A stretch of 14,111 bases of DNA, from contig WQUS01000128.1 of the NCBI GenBank assembly GCA_009781965.1, positions 1 through 14,111 on the forward strand, given 5' to 3'. The translations under genes were made by a program, and so were the position numbers. The DNA is from Bacillota bacterium. Lineage in GTDB: Bacteria; Bacillota; Desulfotomaculia; Desulfotomaculales; Desulfallaceae. Shown piece after piece: positions 6,834 to 14,040 of this stretch (position 1 is the stretch's first letter; every line of letters begins with the position of its first letter). Under the pieces are notes generated by a model. That model was not told where the DNA came from. It was given only the letters and a program-made list of their open reading frames with translations, and did no database searches.

Positions 6834-7736
6834 ATGGATATAAAACAATTGAAATATATTCTTGTTTTGGCCAGGCATAAAAGCTTGTCCGAAGCGGCTT
6901 ATGAAATTTCGCTGTCCCAATCTTCTTTGTCTAAAAATTTGGTGCAAATTGAAAGCGAATTAGGAGGCGTTCTGCTATTTGACCGGTCTACCAGACCGGT
7001 AAAGCTGACTGACGCCGGCAAAGAATTTATCTGCTATGCCCAGCGGATGGTAGATGATTTTGAAGCGTTGAAACTGGCCATGGGGAAATACCAGATCATG
7101 CATCAAGCTCATTTGGTAATTGGCAGCATCCCTGTAATCGCCCGTTTGGGGCTGACAACATTAATAGTATCTTTTCAAAAAAAACACCCGCAAATCAGTG
7201 TTGAAATTAAAGAGCGGCCAAGCGCGGAACTTTTACATCTCCTCAAACGCAAAGAGATAGATGTTGCCTTTATTACTGTTCCTGACGACGACTTCTATAA
7301 TAAGCACCCCCTGTTTACTTATTACACTTTATTAGAGGATGAGATTTTTTTGGTTGTCAATCAATCACATAAGTTTGCACAACGAGTATCGATTGATTTG
7401 GCGGAAGCAAAAAAAGAAGTTTTTATTTTGTTGGATTCTTACACGGGAATCTATAACATTTGCATGGATGCATTTCAGACAGCTGGCTTTACGCCCCAAA
7501 TATATGAAATAAGAAATGTCGAAACGATTATGGAGTTGGTGTCCGAAGGTTTGGGCGTCACCTTATTGACAGGAAGATTGGCCCGCTCCTTTGAACGACC
7601 TAATATAACTATGGTTCACTTAAACCAGCCGTTCAAACGTGCTACCGCAATAGTTGTATGGAACCAACCACAGCTTGCGTTTCCGGTAAAAATGTTTGTG
7701 GAACAGTCTTTGGAATGGGCTGCTCTAAACAATTAA
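6834..7736 (+). CDS. LysR-type transcriptional regulator
   Basis: A 300-residue LysR protein. Residues 1-60 carry the winged helix-turn-helix (MDIKQLKYILVLARHKSLSEAA, then LSQSSLSKNLVQIESELGGVLLFDR), closing with the standard LTDAGKEF. A linker helix follows to about residue 85. Residues 90-295 form the two-lobed effector domain (IGSIPVIARLGLTTLI, then EIRNVETIMELVSEGLGVTLL). Length is typical. I chose the ATG at 6834 because LysR proteins begin close to the MDIKQL-type segment and TGAGG stands 9 nt upstream; a GTG at 6819 would add five residues and has AAAGGA about 11 nt before it. It is transcribed away from the TAXI-TRAP-amidohydrolase operon, so it most likely regulates that operon, with the imported compound or a product as inducer (inference). 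Confidence 0.93.
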   Translation: MDIKQLKYILVLARHKSLSEAAYEISLSQSSLSKNLVQIESELGGVLLFDRSTRPVKLTDAGKEFICYAQRMVDDFEALKLAMGKYQIMHQAHLVIGSIPVIARLGLTTLIVSFQKKHPQISVEIKERPSAELLHLLKRKEIDVAFITVPDDDFYNKHPLFTYYTLLEDEIFLVVNQSHKFAQRVSIDLAEAKKEVFILLDSYTGIYNICMDAFQTAGFTPQIYEIRNVETIMELVSEGLGVTLLTGRLARSFERPNITMVHLNQPFKRATAIVVWNQPQLAFPVKMFVEQSLEWAALNN

Positions 7737-7870
7737 ACAATGTTTAACTTTGGGAAAAACCACTTAAAAAAAACAGTCAACCATTCAGCGGAGAATTCAA
7801 CCGTTTACCAATTAAAGGTTCTATTTTATTCAGGACCAGTTATTATTAAATTAAGAATATTCCCAACATC

Positions 7871-7904
7871 AGGCTCCGGCTGAGCATAAAGCCTTCTCTT
7901 TTTT
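7871..7904 (+). terminator. Candidate intrinsic terminator of the LysR gene
   Basis: AGGCT (7871-7875) pairs with AGCCT (7890-7894), with a competing inner GCTC/GAGC stem, and is followed directly by TCTCTTTTTT (7895-7904). Position, 134 nt after the LysR stop and before the mta leader, fits. The stem is short, so it may be weak. Confidence 0.4.
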
Positions 7905-7922
7905 GCACTGATTTTAGTTATA

Positions 7923-7980
7923 GTTCATTTTATATGAACATATGCACAATAATATGGTCAATGGTGTCATCTGGACCATA
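7923..7980. promoter_or_regulatory. Two dyads upstream of the mta operon
   Basis: GTTCAT-N5-ATGAAC (7923-7939) and TATGGTC-N14-GACCATA (7953-7980) are perfect inverted repeats of 6 and 7 bp. Partial direct repeats of GTCAAT overlap the second (7957-7962 and 7981-7986). They are 50-110 nt before the leader ORF, the usual place for operators controlling methanol or methylamine genes. The binding protein is not identifiable; the triple-XRE protein is one candidate. Confidence 0.45.
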
Positions 7981-8032
7981 GTCAATCATAAAACCTTTGT
8001 TTGCTTAGCTGCCCTAGGAAGGGAGGTAATCT

Positions 8033-8098
8033 ATGGGGAGGCCTGAATATCGCTTGTTGAGAGAGAAAAATGGTAAAAAAGCACAAAGGAGGTTTTAA
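8033..8098 (+). CDS. Putative 21-residue leader peptide ahead of mtaB
   Basis: An ATG at 8033 preceded by AAGGGAGGT (8019-8027, spacing 5 nt) opens a 21-codon frame, MGRPEYRLLREK followed by a very basic end ...KKAQRRF. It stops with TAA at 8096-8098, one nucleotide before the mtaB ATG at 8100. The mtaB ribosome binding site AAAGGAGG lies inside its last codons (8085-8092), so ribosomes finishing the leader would sit on it. This looks like translational coupling or a leader-peptide control device. Chance cannot be excluded for so short a frame, but the strength of the start site and the exact stop position speak for use. Confidence 0.5.
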   Translation: MGRPEYRLLREKNGKKAQRRF

Positions 8099-8099
8099 A

Positions 8100-9473
8100 A
8101 TGGCAAGATTTACATCCATGGCCTACGGCAGTGCGGATGAAATGGTTTTTGGAACCGCTAAAAACCCTGTCAAATACGGACGGGATTTTGAAGTCGGCGG
8201 TGGCTATGTTTTTCCGGAGTTAGTTGTCCACCCCAGGCCAGGTAGTGAAGAAACAAAGAAAAGCTTACTCAGAGAATATGAAAAGGCGGTTTCCGATGCG
8301 CTGGAGCGTTGCGTAACCCTTGGATTCCCGGGGATTCAAATCGAGCTGGAGCATGTTTACCAGATGACCAGATACCCGGATTGGGGTGGCGACATTGCTG
8401 CCCAGACCAAAAAACTGATGGAAGACTGCTATAAGAAATATGGTTTAAAGAGCGCTATTCGCTCTACTATTGCCGACTATCGCAAACCCGATGAGGAAGA
8501 TATGCGGCAAAGCGACGCCATGAAGACAACCCTGGAAGCTTTTGAAGCTTGCGGCGCCGGTGGAACGGACAACCTGTCTATTGAGTCAGTGGGCGGTAAA
8601 GAGATCAGCGACTATACCATAGTGCGTCAGGATATCAGAGGAGTTCTTTTTGGTATTGGTGTTTTAGGCAGTATTGATGTGGAAAATCTGTGGAAACAAG
8701 TGGTTGCTATTGCCGCCAAGCACGGAGCAACCCCCGGCGGTGAAACCGACTGCGCCCAGGCTAACGTAGCTATGTTTATGGCCGGCGGTTATCTGGATAA
8801 GTCAGTGCCGCACACCTTTGCCGCCATTTGCCGGGCCATTGCCGCCGCCCGTAGTTTAGTGGCCTACGAACAAGGCGCCAAAGGGCCGACCAAGGACTGT
8901 GCTTATGAGGACCCGATTATTAAAGCTATTACCGGCGTCCCCATTGCTATGGAAGGTAAAACCTGCGCCTGCGCCCACGCTGATATGCTGGGTAACCTGG
9001 TTGCCTCCTGCTGCGACCTCTGGAGTAATGAGGCCGTTGAATACCATGATATGTTTGGCGGTACCAGCGCGGCTGTGTTTACTGAGATACTGGGCTACGA
9101 TGTGGCTTTGATGAATACGGCTATTCAAATGGGCAAAGCCAAGGACCTGCGGGACATGCTGGTTAATTCCGATAAATATCGGGATACCCACGGCTTCATT
9201 TTGGCGCCGGTGAACGCATACGAAATTGGCAAAGCTATTGTGAGCAAAAGCGACTCCTACTATGCCAGAGCCAGAGCGGGCGGAATTAAAGCCGCCGAAT
9301 TAATGCGGGCAGATGCAAACCTGCAACTGTCGGCATTTGAAAGACAAGTTCTGGACTCCACTTATGATGCCTTATTATCCTTACCGGATAATGAGCAGAA
9401 CTTTATTGATGAGTGCATCAATATCTATAAAAAAGTGGTTCCCGGCTTCAAACCGTCCAATTACGGACTGTAA
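8100..9473 (+). CDS. mtaB: Methanol:corrinoid methyltransferase MtaB
   Basis: A 457-residue zinc enzyme that cleaves the C-O bond of methanol and passes the methyl group to cob(I)amide on MtaC. The sequence resembles archaeal MtaB from its first residues (RFTSMAYGSADEM) to its end (FKPSNYGL). The three zinc ligands known from Methanosarcina barkeri (Glu164, Cys220, Cys269) align with Glu162 (SIESVGGKE), Cys218 (GETDCAQAN) and Cys267 (PTKDCAYE) with a constant offset of two. Length matches. I chose the ATG at 8100 because AAAGGAGG (8085-8092) lies 7 nt before it and MtaB proteins begin here; an in-frame ATG at 8070 adds ten lysine/glycine-rich residues, lies inside a leader ORF and has no site of its own. 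It heads an operon with mtaC, a G3E GTPase, a corrinoid activator and mtaA. Related methoxylated substrates cannot be fully excluded, but the match to methanol enzymes is strong. Confidence 0.95.
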   Translation: MARFTSMAYGSADEMVFGTAKNPVKYGRDFEVGGGYVFPELVVHPRPGSEETKKSLLREYEKAVSDALERCVTLGFPGIQIELEHVYQMTRYPDWGGDIAAQTKKLMEDCYKKYGLKSAIRSTIADYRKPDEEDMRQSDAMKTTLEAFEACGAGGTDNLSIESVGGKEISDYTIVRQDIRGVLFGIGVLGSIDVENLWKQVVAIAAKHGATPGGETDCAQANVAMFMAGGYLDKSVPHTFAAICRAIAAARSLVAYEQGAKGPTKDCAYEDPIIKAITGVPIAMEGKTCACAHADMLGNLVASCCDLWSNEAVEYHDMFGGTSAAVFTEILGYDVALMNTAIQMGKAKDLRDMLVNSDKYRDTHGFILAPVNAYEIGKAIVSKSDSYYARARAGGIKAAELMRADANLQLSAFERQVLDSTYDALLSLPDNEQNFIDECINIYKKVVPGFKPSNYGL

Positions 9474-9474
9474 T

Positions 9475-9509
9475 TTAGTAATAAACTGTAGGTTAGGGTT
9501 AGTAATAAA
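9475..9509 (+). repeat. 11-bp direct repeat in the mtaB-mtaC gap
   Basis: TTAGTAATAAA occurs at 9475-9485 and again at 9499-9509, a 24-bp period that starts right after the mtaB stop codon and ends 25 nt before mtaC. A local duplication is the simplest reading. No stem is formed, and no function is evident. Confidence 0.6.
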
Positions 9510-9534
9510 TTGACCGAGTAAAGGAGGTAAAAGC

Positions 9535-10278
9535 ATGTCTGCCGCTTTAGATTATTCCAAAATCTTTGTGCGCTATGATTTAAAACTGGAAAGAGGAACA
9601 AAGGAACACGGCGCTCAATCTGACGACATACTTAAAAAAGTAGTCAATTGTGTGGTTGACGGGGATGTGGATAACATTAACGCCCTGGTGACGGAAGCCT
9701 TGCAAACCATTGATCCTTTGAAGGTGATCTCCGCCCTGGTGGATGGCATGAATGAAGTCAGCCGGCTTTGGGATGAAGGCATTTATTATCTGCCGCAGGC
9801 CATTATATCTTCCGACGTCATGTTGGAAGGGGTTGATCTTTGCGAGCAAAAGATGGGTAAAGCGATGGAGAAAAAAGGTGTCGTAGTGACCCATACTGCC
9901 GAAGGTGATATCCATGACCTGGGACAGAAAATTGCTAACGCGTTATTGCGGGCCAATGGCTATGAAGTTATTGACCTGGGTAAAGACGTTCCGGTTGATG
10001 AGGTTATTAGTGCGGTTAAACAGTACAAGCCGATTATGGTTACCGGTACTGCGCTGATGACTACGACCATGACCGCCTTTGAAAAGATTGCCAGCCGCTT
10101 AGAGCGGGAAGGTGTCGATTTGCCGTTTGTTTGCGGCGGCGGCGCTGTTTCTGAAGAGTATGTAACCGGTTACAATCTTGGCGTTTGGGGCAAAGATGCT
10201 TCGCAGGCTCCGCCGATGGCCTCTGATGCCGCGTCAGGTAAAAACTGGCGTCAGCTGAGAGAAAAATATAACGGGTAA
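9535..10278 (+). CDS. mtaC: Methanol corrinoid protein MtaC
   Basis: A 247-residue cobamide carrier and direct partner of MtaB. It has the MtaC-type N-terminal extension (DYSKIFVRYDLKLERG, residues 6-21) absent from the orphan corrinoid protein at the left of the window. The helical cap domain follows (about 28-112), then the B12-binding domain with GDIHDLG at 124-130, His127 being the expected lower cobalt ligand. TGTALMTTTM (170-179) and CGGGAVSEEYV (200-210) complete the cofactor pocket. AAGGAGGT (9521-9528) is 6 nt before the ATG. The gene follows mtaB by 61 nt and precedes the GTPase gene by 14 nt. It would accept methyl from methanol and hand it to MtaA; when its cobalt is oxidised it should be the client of the RamA-type protein encoded downstream. 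Confidence 0.95.
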   Translation: MSAALDYSKIFVRYDLKLERGTKEHGAQSDDILKKVVNCVVDGDVDNINALVTEALQTIDPLKVISALVDGMNEVSRLWDEGIYYLPQAIISSDVMLEGVDLCEQKMGKAMEKKGVVVTHTAEGDIHDLGQKIANALLRANGYEVIDLGKDVPVDEVISAVKQYKPIMVTGTALMTTTMTAFEKIASRLEREGVDLPFVCGGGAVSEEYVTGYNLGVWGKDASQAPPMASDAASGKNWRQLREKYNG

Positions 10279-10292
10279 AGGAGCAGCCGGCA

Positions 10293-11252
10293 ATGATTGT
10301 TAACATTGTTAATGGCTTTTTAGGCAGTGGTAAGACAACCTTTATTAAAAATCTTATTTCCCGGCCCACTGATCGAGGCAAGTTAGTGGTTTTGGTTAAT
10401 GAGTTTGGTGAAATAGGATTGGACGGTTTGTTTTTGGCCGAATCGGGACTGGAAGTGGTCGAAATGGCCAGCGGTTGTGTGTGCTGCACTTTAAGCGCTG
10501 ATTTGAAAAAGCAGGTGGAGCGCATCGCTGTTCAATATCAACCTGACCGATTGGTTATTGAGCCTTCAGGGGTCGCTACCATTGACAGTGTGATCAAGGT
10601 TTTAAACAATCTGTCTCTGGAGCGGTATGTCGAGGCCATTAAGGTGATCCTGATCATTGACGCCTCCGGCTTTGAGAGCTTGTATGAAGTGGCGCACCTC
10701 TTTGTTGTGGCGCAAATTAAAGCCGCCCAGGTAGTCTTTATTAATAAATGTGATCAGGTGACCGCCCGGGAAGCCGCAGAGATTAAAAATACAGTGTTAA
10801 CAATTAACAACCAAGCCAGGGTGTTCATGGGCAGCTACGGCAAAATTACCAACCAGGAATCCCGGTTGGATGCGTTAGATATGTTGGATGTGGTATCTGA
10901 TTCAATTGATGATGGTGAGGGCATAAACGGCCCTCACCATCATGTTCACGCTGCCGAGCAAGACTATGAATCCTATTCCGCTGAGCTGGCTGGTACGTTT
11001 GATTTATCGCTGCTGGAAGACTTTTTTCAACGGCTGGATACGGCTTACCGGGGTAAAATTGTTAGGGCCAAGGGCATTTTTAACTGCCAACAGGGTTGGC
11101 AGAGAGTGGAGTATGCTTCGCGGCGGGTGGAAACGGCAGATTTTAACGGCCAGATTGACGTCAGTAAGTTTGTGTTTATTGGTAATGATTTAAACAGCAT
11201 GGAGCTGCAAAACGAGATTAATAATTGTATGGCGAAAAGTGGTGACCGTTAA
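10293..11252 (+). CDS. G3E-family GTPase (CobW/YjiA-like metallochaperone)
   Basis: A 319-residue P-loop GTPase of the CobW group. It shows Walker A GFLGSGKTT (8-16), VLVNEFGEIG (34-42), the metal-binding GCVCCT (61-66, Cys62/64/65), EPSG (90-93) and the guanine-specificity motif NKCD (151-154). A His-rich stretch GPHHHVH (213-219) joins the GTPase to the C-terminal CobW-type domain (about 225-315). Members of this family insert or deliver zinc, cobalt or nickel, or assist cobalamin enzymes. AAGGAG (10278-10283) overlaps the mtaC stop, and its own stop overlaps the next start as TAATG. MtaB and MtaA are both zinc proteins and MtaC holds cobalt, so either zinc loading or corrinoid handling is plausible; the sequence does not decide. 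Family certain, client protein inferred. Confidence 0.9.
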   Translation: MIVNIVNGFLGSGKTTFIKNLISRPTDRGKLVVLVNEFGEIGLDGLFLAESGLEVVEMASGCVCCTLSADLKKQVERIAVQYQPDRLVIEPSGVATIDSVIKVLNNLSLERYVEAIKVILIIDASGFESLYEVAHLFVVAQIKAAQVVFINKCDQVTAREAAEIKNTVLTINNQARVFMGSYGKITNQESRLDALDMLDVVSDSIDDGEGINGPHHHVHAAEQDYESYSAELAGTFDLSLLEDFFQRLDTAYRGKIVRAKGIFNCQQGWQRVEYASRRVETADFNGQIDVSKFVFIGNDLNSMELQNEINNCMAKSGDR

Positions 11253-12883
11253 TGTTTGGAGTAGCCATTGATCTTGGCACCAGCGGATTTCGCGGGCAGG
11301 CGATTGATTTAGACAGCGGCCGGGTCTTAAGCGCGGCCATTACCGCCCGGCACCCGTTGCCCGGGGCCAACGTGATGGATCATTTAAACTTTACCATTGA
11401 TATGGGGTTGGATACGGCTCACCAAGTGATCATAACGGCGGTCAATCAGTTGATCGGCGCCTTGGGCGTCGCTCCTGCCGACATTGTTAGATTGGCCGTA
11501 TGCGGTAATCCCATTCAATTATCTTTGTTTGAAGAAATTGACATCCGGGATTTGGCTTATGCCGGTGAAAATAAAAAGCGGGCGCTGGGCGTAGTACCCC
11601 CTAACCGGGACGGTAAAAAGGCCACAGCCGCCGACATTGCCGGTCTGGCTTTGTCCCCGGCGGCAGAAATATACATTCCGCCGGCGGTAAAACACGAAAT
11701 TGGCGCCGATGCCTTGGCTATGATGGTTTTATCCGGTTTGCTTGAGACGGATGAAATAAGTTTGGTTACCGATTACGGTACCAACGCGGAAATGGCCTTA
11801 AAAGTGGGGGAGCAAATTATTACCGGGTCCTGTGCGGCCGGTCCGGCTCTGGAAGGTCAGCATATTCGCAACGGCATGCTGGCGGCCCCGGGGGCGATTG
11901 CCGATTTGTCACCCGAAGAGAGCGGTTACCGGCAATATGTTTTAAACGACCGGCTGGGTAAAGACCAGGGCGACCTGGTGGATCCGGCTACGGGGCAGGT
12001 GCTGCAGCAAGGCCGGTACCCTTCTGCGGGCATTACCGGTACCGGGGTCATTGCCTTGATTCATGAAGGGATGGAAGCCGGTTTAATCCAATTACCGGCG
12101 GTTAATATTCCCGGCGGATCATTTAAATTGGGCCGGGACATGTCCTTTAGTAAGACTGACTTGGGTGAGGCAGGCAAAGCCATTGGAGCACTTAGGGCCG
12201 GCTATTTAACTTTGGCCAAGGAAGCGGGAATCAAGCTGGAAGACATTACCTGCGCTTATATGGCCGGCGCTTCGGGAACTTATGTCGATGCTTATAAGGC
12301 TTTCCGCATCGGTATGGTACCGCCGGGAGCGAAAAAGATTTATCAAATCGGTAATACTTCTTTAACGATGGCTAAGGAACTGGTGATCAATCCGGAAAAA
12401 TTGACCGAGCTGCAGGAACTGGCTTTGCGGCTGAGGGCCAAACATTGTATGTTTGGCATGTCCAAGGACTTTGCCAACGCTTATCTGTTGGAGTTGTCCT
12501 ACTGGGATGAAGGGATGCCTAAAAGTACGTATAATCAGTTGGCGCGTACTTTTAAGCTGCTGTATCTACCGGAACCGGAAGGAACGCCTCAGGTGATCAG
12601 GGTCGCCGAAAAGGATATTGCCGATGTGGGAACCGGTCTTAAATTAATTGAACAGGTAGGCAACGAAGTTATTGCCGATTTGGCGGGATGTGTGGGCTGC
12701 GGAGAGTGCGTTGCCGAGTGTCCCGAGAGCGCGTTGGAGTTGTTGCCGGACAATGAAAACTGGAGTTTGAAGCTGCGGCCTGATCGTTGTAACGGTACTG
12801 CTTGCATGCGTTGCGAAAGAAAGTGCCCGGAACGGGTTTGCAGTATCAAAGGACTTTTTGCCGGGGTTAAAGGTGCTGTTTAA
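11252..12883 (+). CDS. RamA-type corrinoid reductive activator (ASKHA ATPase with C-terminal ferredoxin)
   Basis: A 543-residue ATP-dependent iron-sulfur protein that would reduce inactive cob(II)amide on MtaC or other corrinoid proteins to the methyl-accepting cob(I)amide state. It opens directly with an actin-like phosphate-1 motif, VAIDLGTSGFRGQ (4-16); VTDYGTNAEM (172-181) and YMAGASGTYVDAYK (336-349) are further ASKHA motifs. The C-terminus has two [4Fe-4S] sites: C480-x2-C483-x2-C486-x3-C490-P, and C513-x4-C518-x2-C521-x3-C525-P, with an extra Cys530. This order is that of methanogen RamA; the RACo proteins of acetogens instead carry an N-terminal [2Fe-2S] domain, which is missing here. 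The ATG shares its A with the stop of the GTPase gene (TAATG), which implies translational coupling since no good ribosome binding site precedes it. Confidence 0.92.
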   Translation: MFGVAIDLGTSGFRGQAIDLDSGRVLSAAITARHPLPGANVMDHLNFTIDMGLDTAHQVIITAVNQLIGALGVAPADIVRLAVCGNPIQLSLFEEIDIRDLAYAGENKKRALGVVPPNRDGKKATAADIAGLALSPAAEIYIPPAVKHEIGADALAMMVLSGLLETDEISLVTDYGTNAEMALKVGEQIITGSCAAGPALEGQHIRNGMLAAPGAIADLSPEESGYRQYVLNDRLGKDQGDLVDPATGQVLQQGRYPSAGITGTGVIALIHEGMEAGLIQLPAVNIPGGSFKLGRDMSFSKTDLGEAGKAIGALRAGYLTLAKEAGIKLEDITCAYMAGASGTYVDAYKAFRIGMVPPGAKKIYQIGNTSLTMAKELVINPEKLTELQELALRLRAKHCMFGMSKDFANAYLLELSYWDEGMPKSTYNQLARTFKLLYLPEPEGTPQVIRVAEKDIADVGTGLKLIEQVGNEVIADLAGCVGCGECVAECPESALELLPDNENWSLKLRPDRCNGTACMRCERKCPERVCSIKGLFAGVKGAV

Positions 12884-12950
12884 GCTTTTTTTGTATTATT
12901 TAGTAGCAGTGCAAATCAATAAAACAACTACACAAAAGGAGGGGGCATTA

Positions 12951-13979
12951 ATGGGTGCTAACCTTACGGGGAAACAAAGAGTGCTCAATGCTTTGCAAGG
13001 CAAAGAAGTGGATCGGGTGCCGGTGCTGTGTGTAAACCAAACCGCTACTTATGAACAAATGGAAAAATTGCAGGTTTTCTGGCCGGAGGCTAATTACAAA
13101 GCAGAACAAATGGCTAATTTAGCTTTTGGCGCCGCCTCCGTTTTAGGCTTTGACGCTGTGCGGGTACCTTTCTGCCAAACCATTGAAGCCGAGGCGCTGG
13201 GATGTACTGTTAAGGACGGGGGAAAAGAAGGTTTACCAAGTATTAGAGATCACCTATACAAAATTGGTGAGCCGCCGGTAATGCCGGATGATTTTTTACA
13301 AAGAGGACGGATACAGGAATTAATCAAAGCGGTTAAAATCCTTAAGGAATTGGCGGGAGATAATATTTTTGTTATTGGCGGAATCATTGGACCTTTTAGT
13401 ATTGCCGCCAGTCTGATTGGGGTAACAGAAATATTAAAAAGCAGTTATAGAAAAGCCGACACACTTGAACCTTATCTTGAAATTGGCGAGCGGGCGGGGA
13501 CGCTGCTGGCCAAGGAATTGATTAAAGCCGGGGCCGATGCCATTTGCATTGAGGATATGATGGCCTCCCTGGATATGATTAGCCCCAAAATTTATCGTGA
13601 AGTAGTAGCCCCTTGGGAAAAGAAACAAATTGACCAAATCAATTCGCTGCCGTTAATTAGTCACATTTGCGGCAAACTGGATGCCGTGATGGACGATATC
13701 GCCGCCATGGGTGTGGCAGGGATCAGTGTGGAGCCAAAAGTAAATGCGGTAGAAGCGTTAGCCAAGCTTAAGCAATACAATCACCCCATTGCTTTGATCG
13801 GTGGCGTCGATGCGGTGCAAACACTGTTTTCCGGTACCGCGGAAGCGGTTAAAGCTGCAACGATTAAAGCTATTGAGGAAGGCTATGCAATGATTGCGCC
13901 GGGATGTTCAATACCTCCGGCAACACCTTTGGAAAGATTAAAAGCAATGGTGGAAGGATCAATAGCCTGCCAAAAGTAA
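12951..13979 (+). CDS. mtaA: Methylcobamide methyltransferase MtaA (uroporphyrinogen decarboxylase fold)
   Basis: A 342-residue member of the MtaA/MtbA group within the UroD superfamily, which moves the methyl group from methyl-MtaC to a thiol or folate acceptor. It opens with LTGKQRVLNALQGKEVDRVPV, the standard start of this group. The zinc-binding H-x-C...C set is present: SHICGK (His238, Cys240) and APGCSIPP (Cys319). IIGPFSIAASLIG (145-157) is also typical. AAAAGGAGG (12935-12943) sits 7 nt before the ATG; an upstream in-frame ATG at 12858 would start inside the preceding gene and is rejected. In methanogens the acceptor is coenzyme M. In a bacterium of the suspected kind tetrahydrofolate is likelier, but the sequence alone does not show the acceptor. 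It follows the activator gene by 67 nt. Confidence 0.92.
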   Translation: MGANLTGKQRVLNALQGKEVDRVPVLCVNQTATYEQMEKLQVFWPEANYKAEQMANLAFGAASVLGFDAVRVPFCQTIEAEALGCTVKDGGKEGLPSIRDHLYKIGEPPVMPDDFLQRGRIQELIKAVKILKELAGDNIFVIGGIIGPFSIAASLIGVTEILKSSYRKADTLEPYLEIGERAGTLLAKELIKAGADAICIEDMMASLDMISPKIYREVVAPWEKKQIDQINSLPLISHICGKLDAVMDDIAAMGVAGISVEPKVNAVEALAKLKQYNHPIALIGGVDAVQTLFSGTAEAVKAATIKAIEEGYAMIAPGCSIPPATPLERLKAMVEGSIACQK

Positions 13980-14040
13980 AGAGAAGTTGTGGAAGAAATA
14001 ATATTTAGCCAAAAAACATAAATAGTGAGGGGATAGAAAA

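Larger units (their letters stand above)
7737..8032. other. Long intergenic region between LysR and the mta operon
   Basis: About 300 bases, AT-rich, with no convincing gene. From left to right it holds an AT-rich 6-bp dyad overlapping the LysR stop (7733-7747), a candidate terminator (7871-7904), two dyads (7923-7939 and 7953-7980), and a strong ribosome binding site at the right end. Possible but weak promoter elements include TTGCAC (7903-7908) and AATAAT (7948-7953). I could not assign the mta promoter with confidence, and no cobalamin-riboswitch B12 box was seen. Confidence 0.6.

Noticed and set aside
8070..8099. Upstream ATG start for mtaB giving ten extra residues
   Set aside because: It has no ribosome binding site, lies inside the leader frame, and MtaB proteins start at the residue encoded at 8100.
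12871..12892. T-run after the activator gene as an intrinsic terminator
   Set aside because: Only a GCT/AGC 3-bp stem precedes the seven T, and mtaA follows on the same strand 67 nt later with a strong ribosome binding site.
12858..12950. Upstream ATG start for mtaA
   Set aside because: It would begin inside the activator gene; AAAAGGAGG places the start at 12951, where family members begin.
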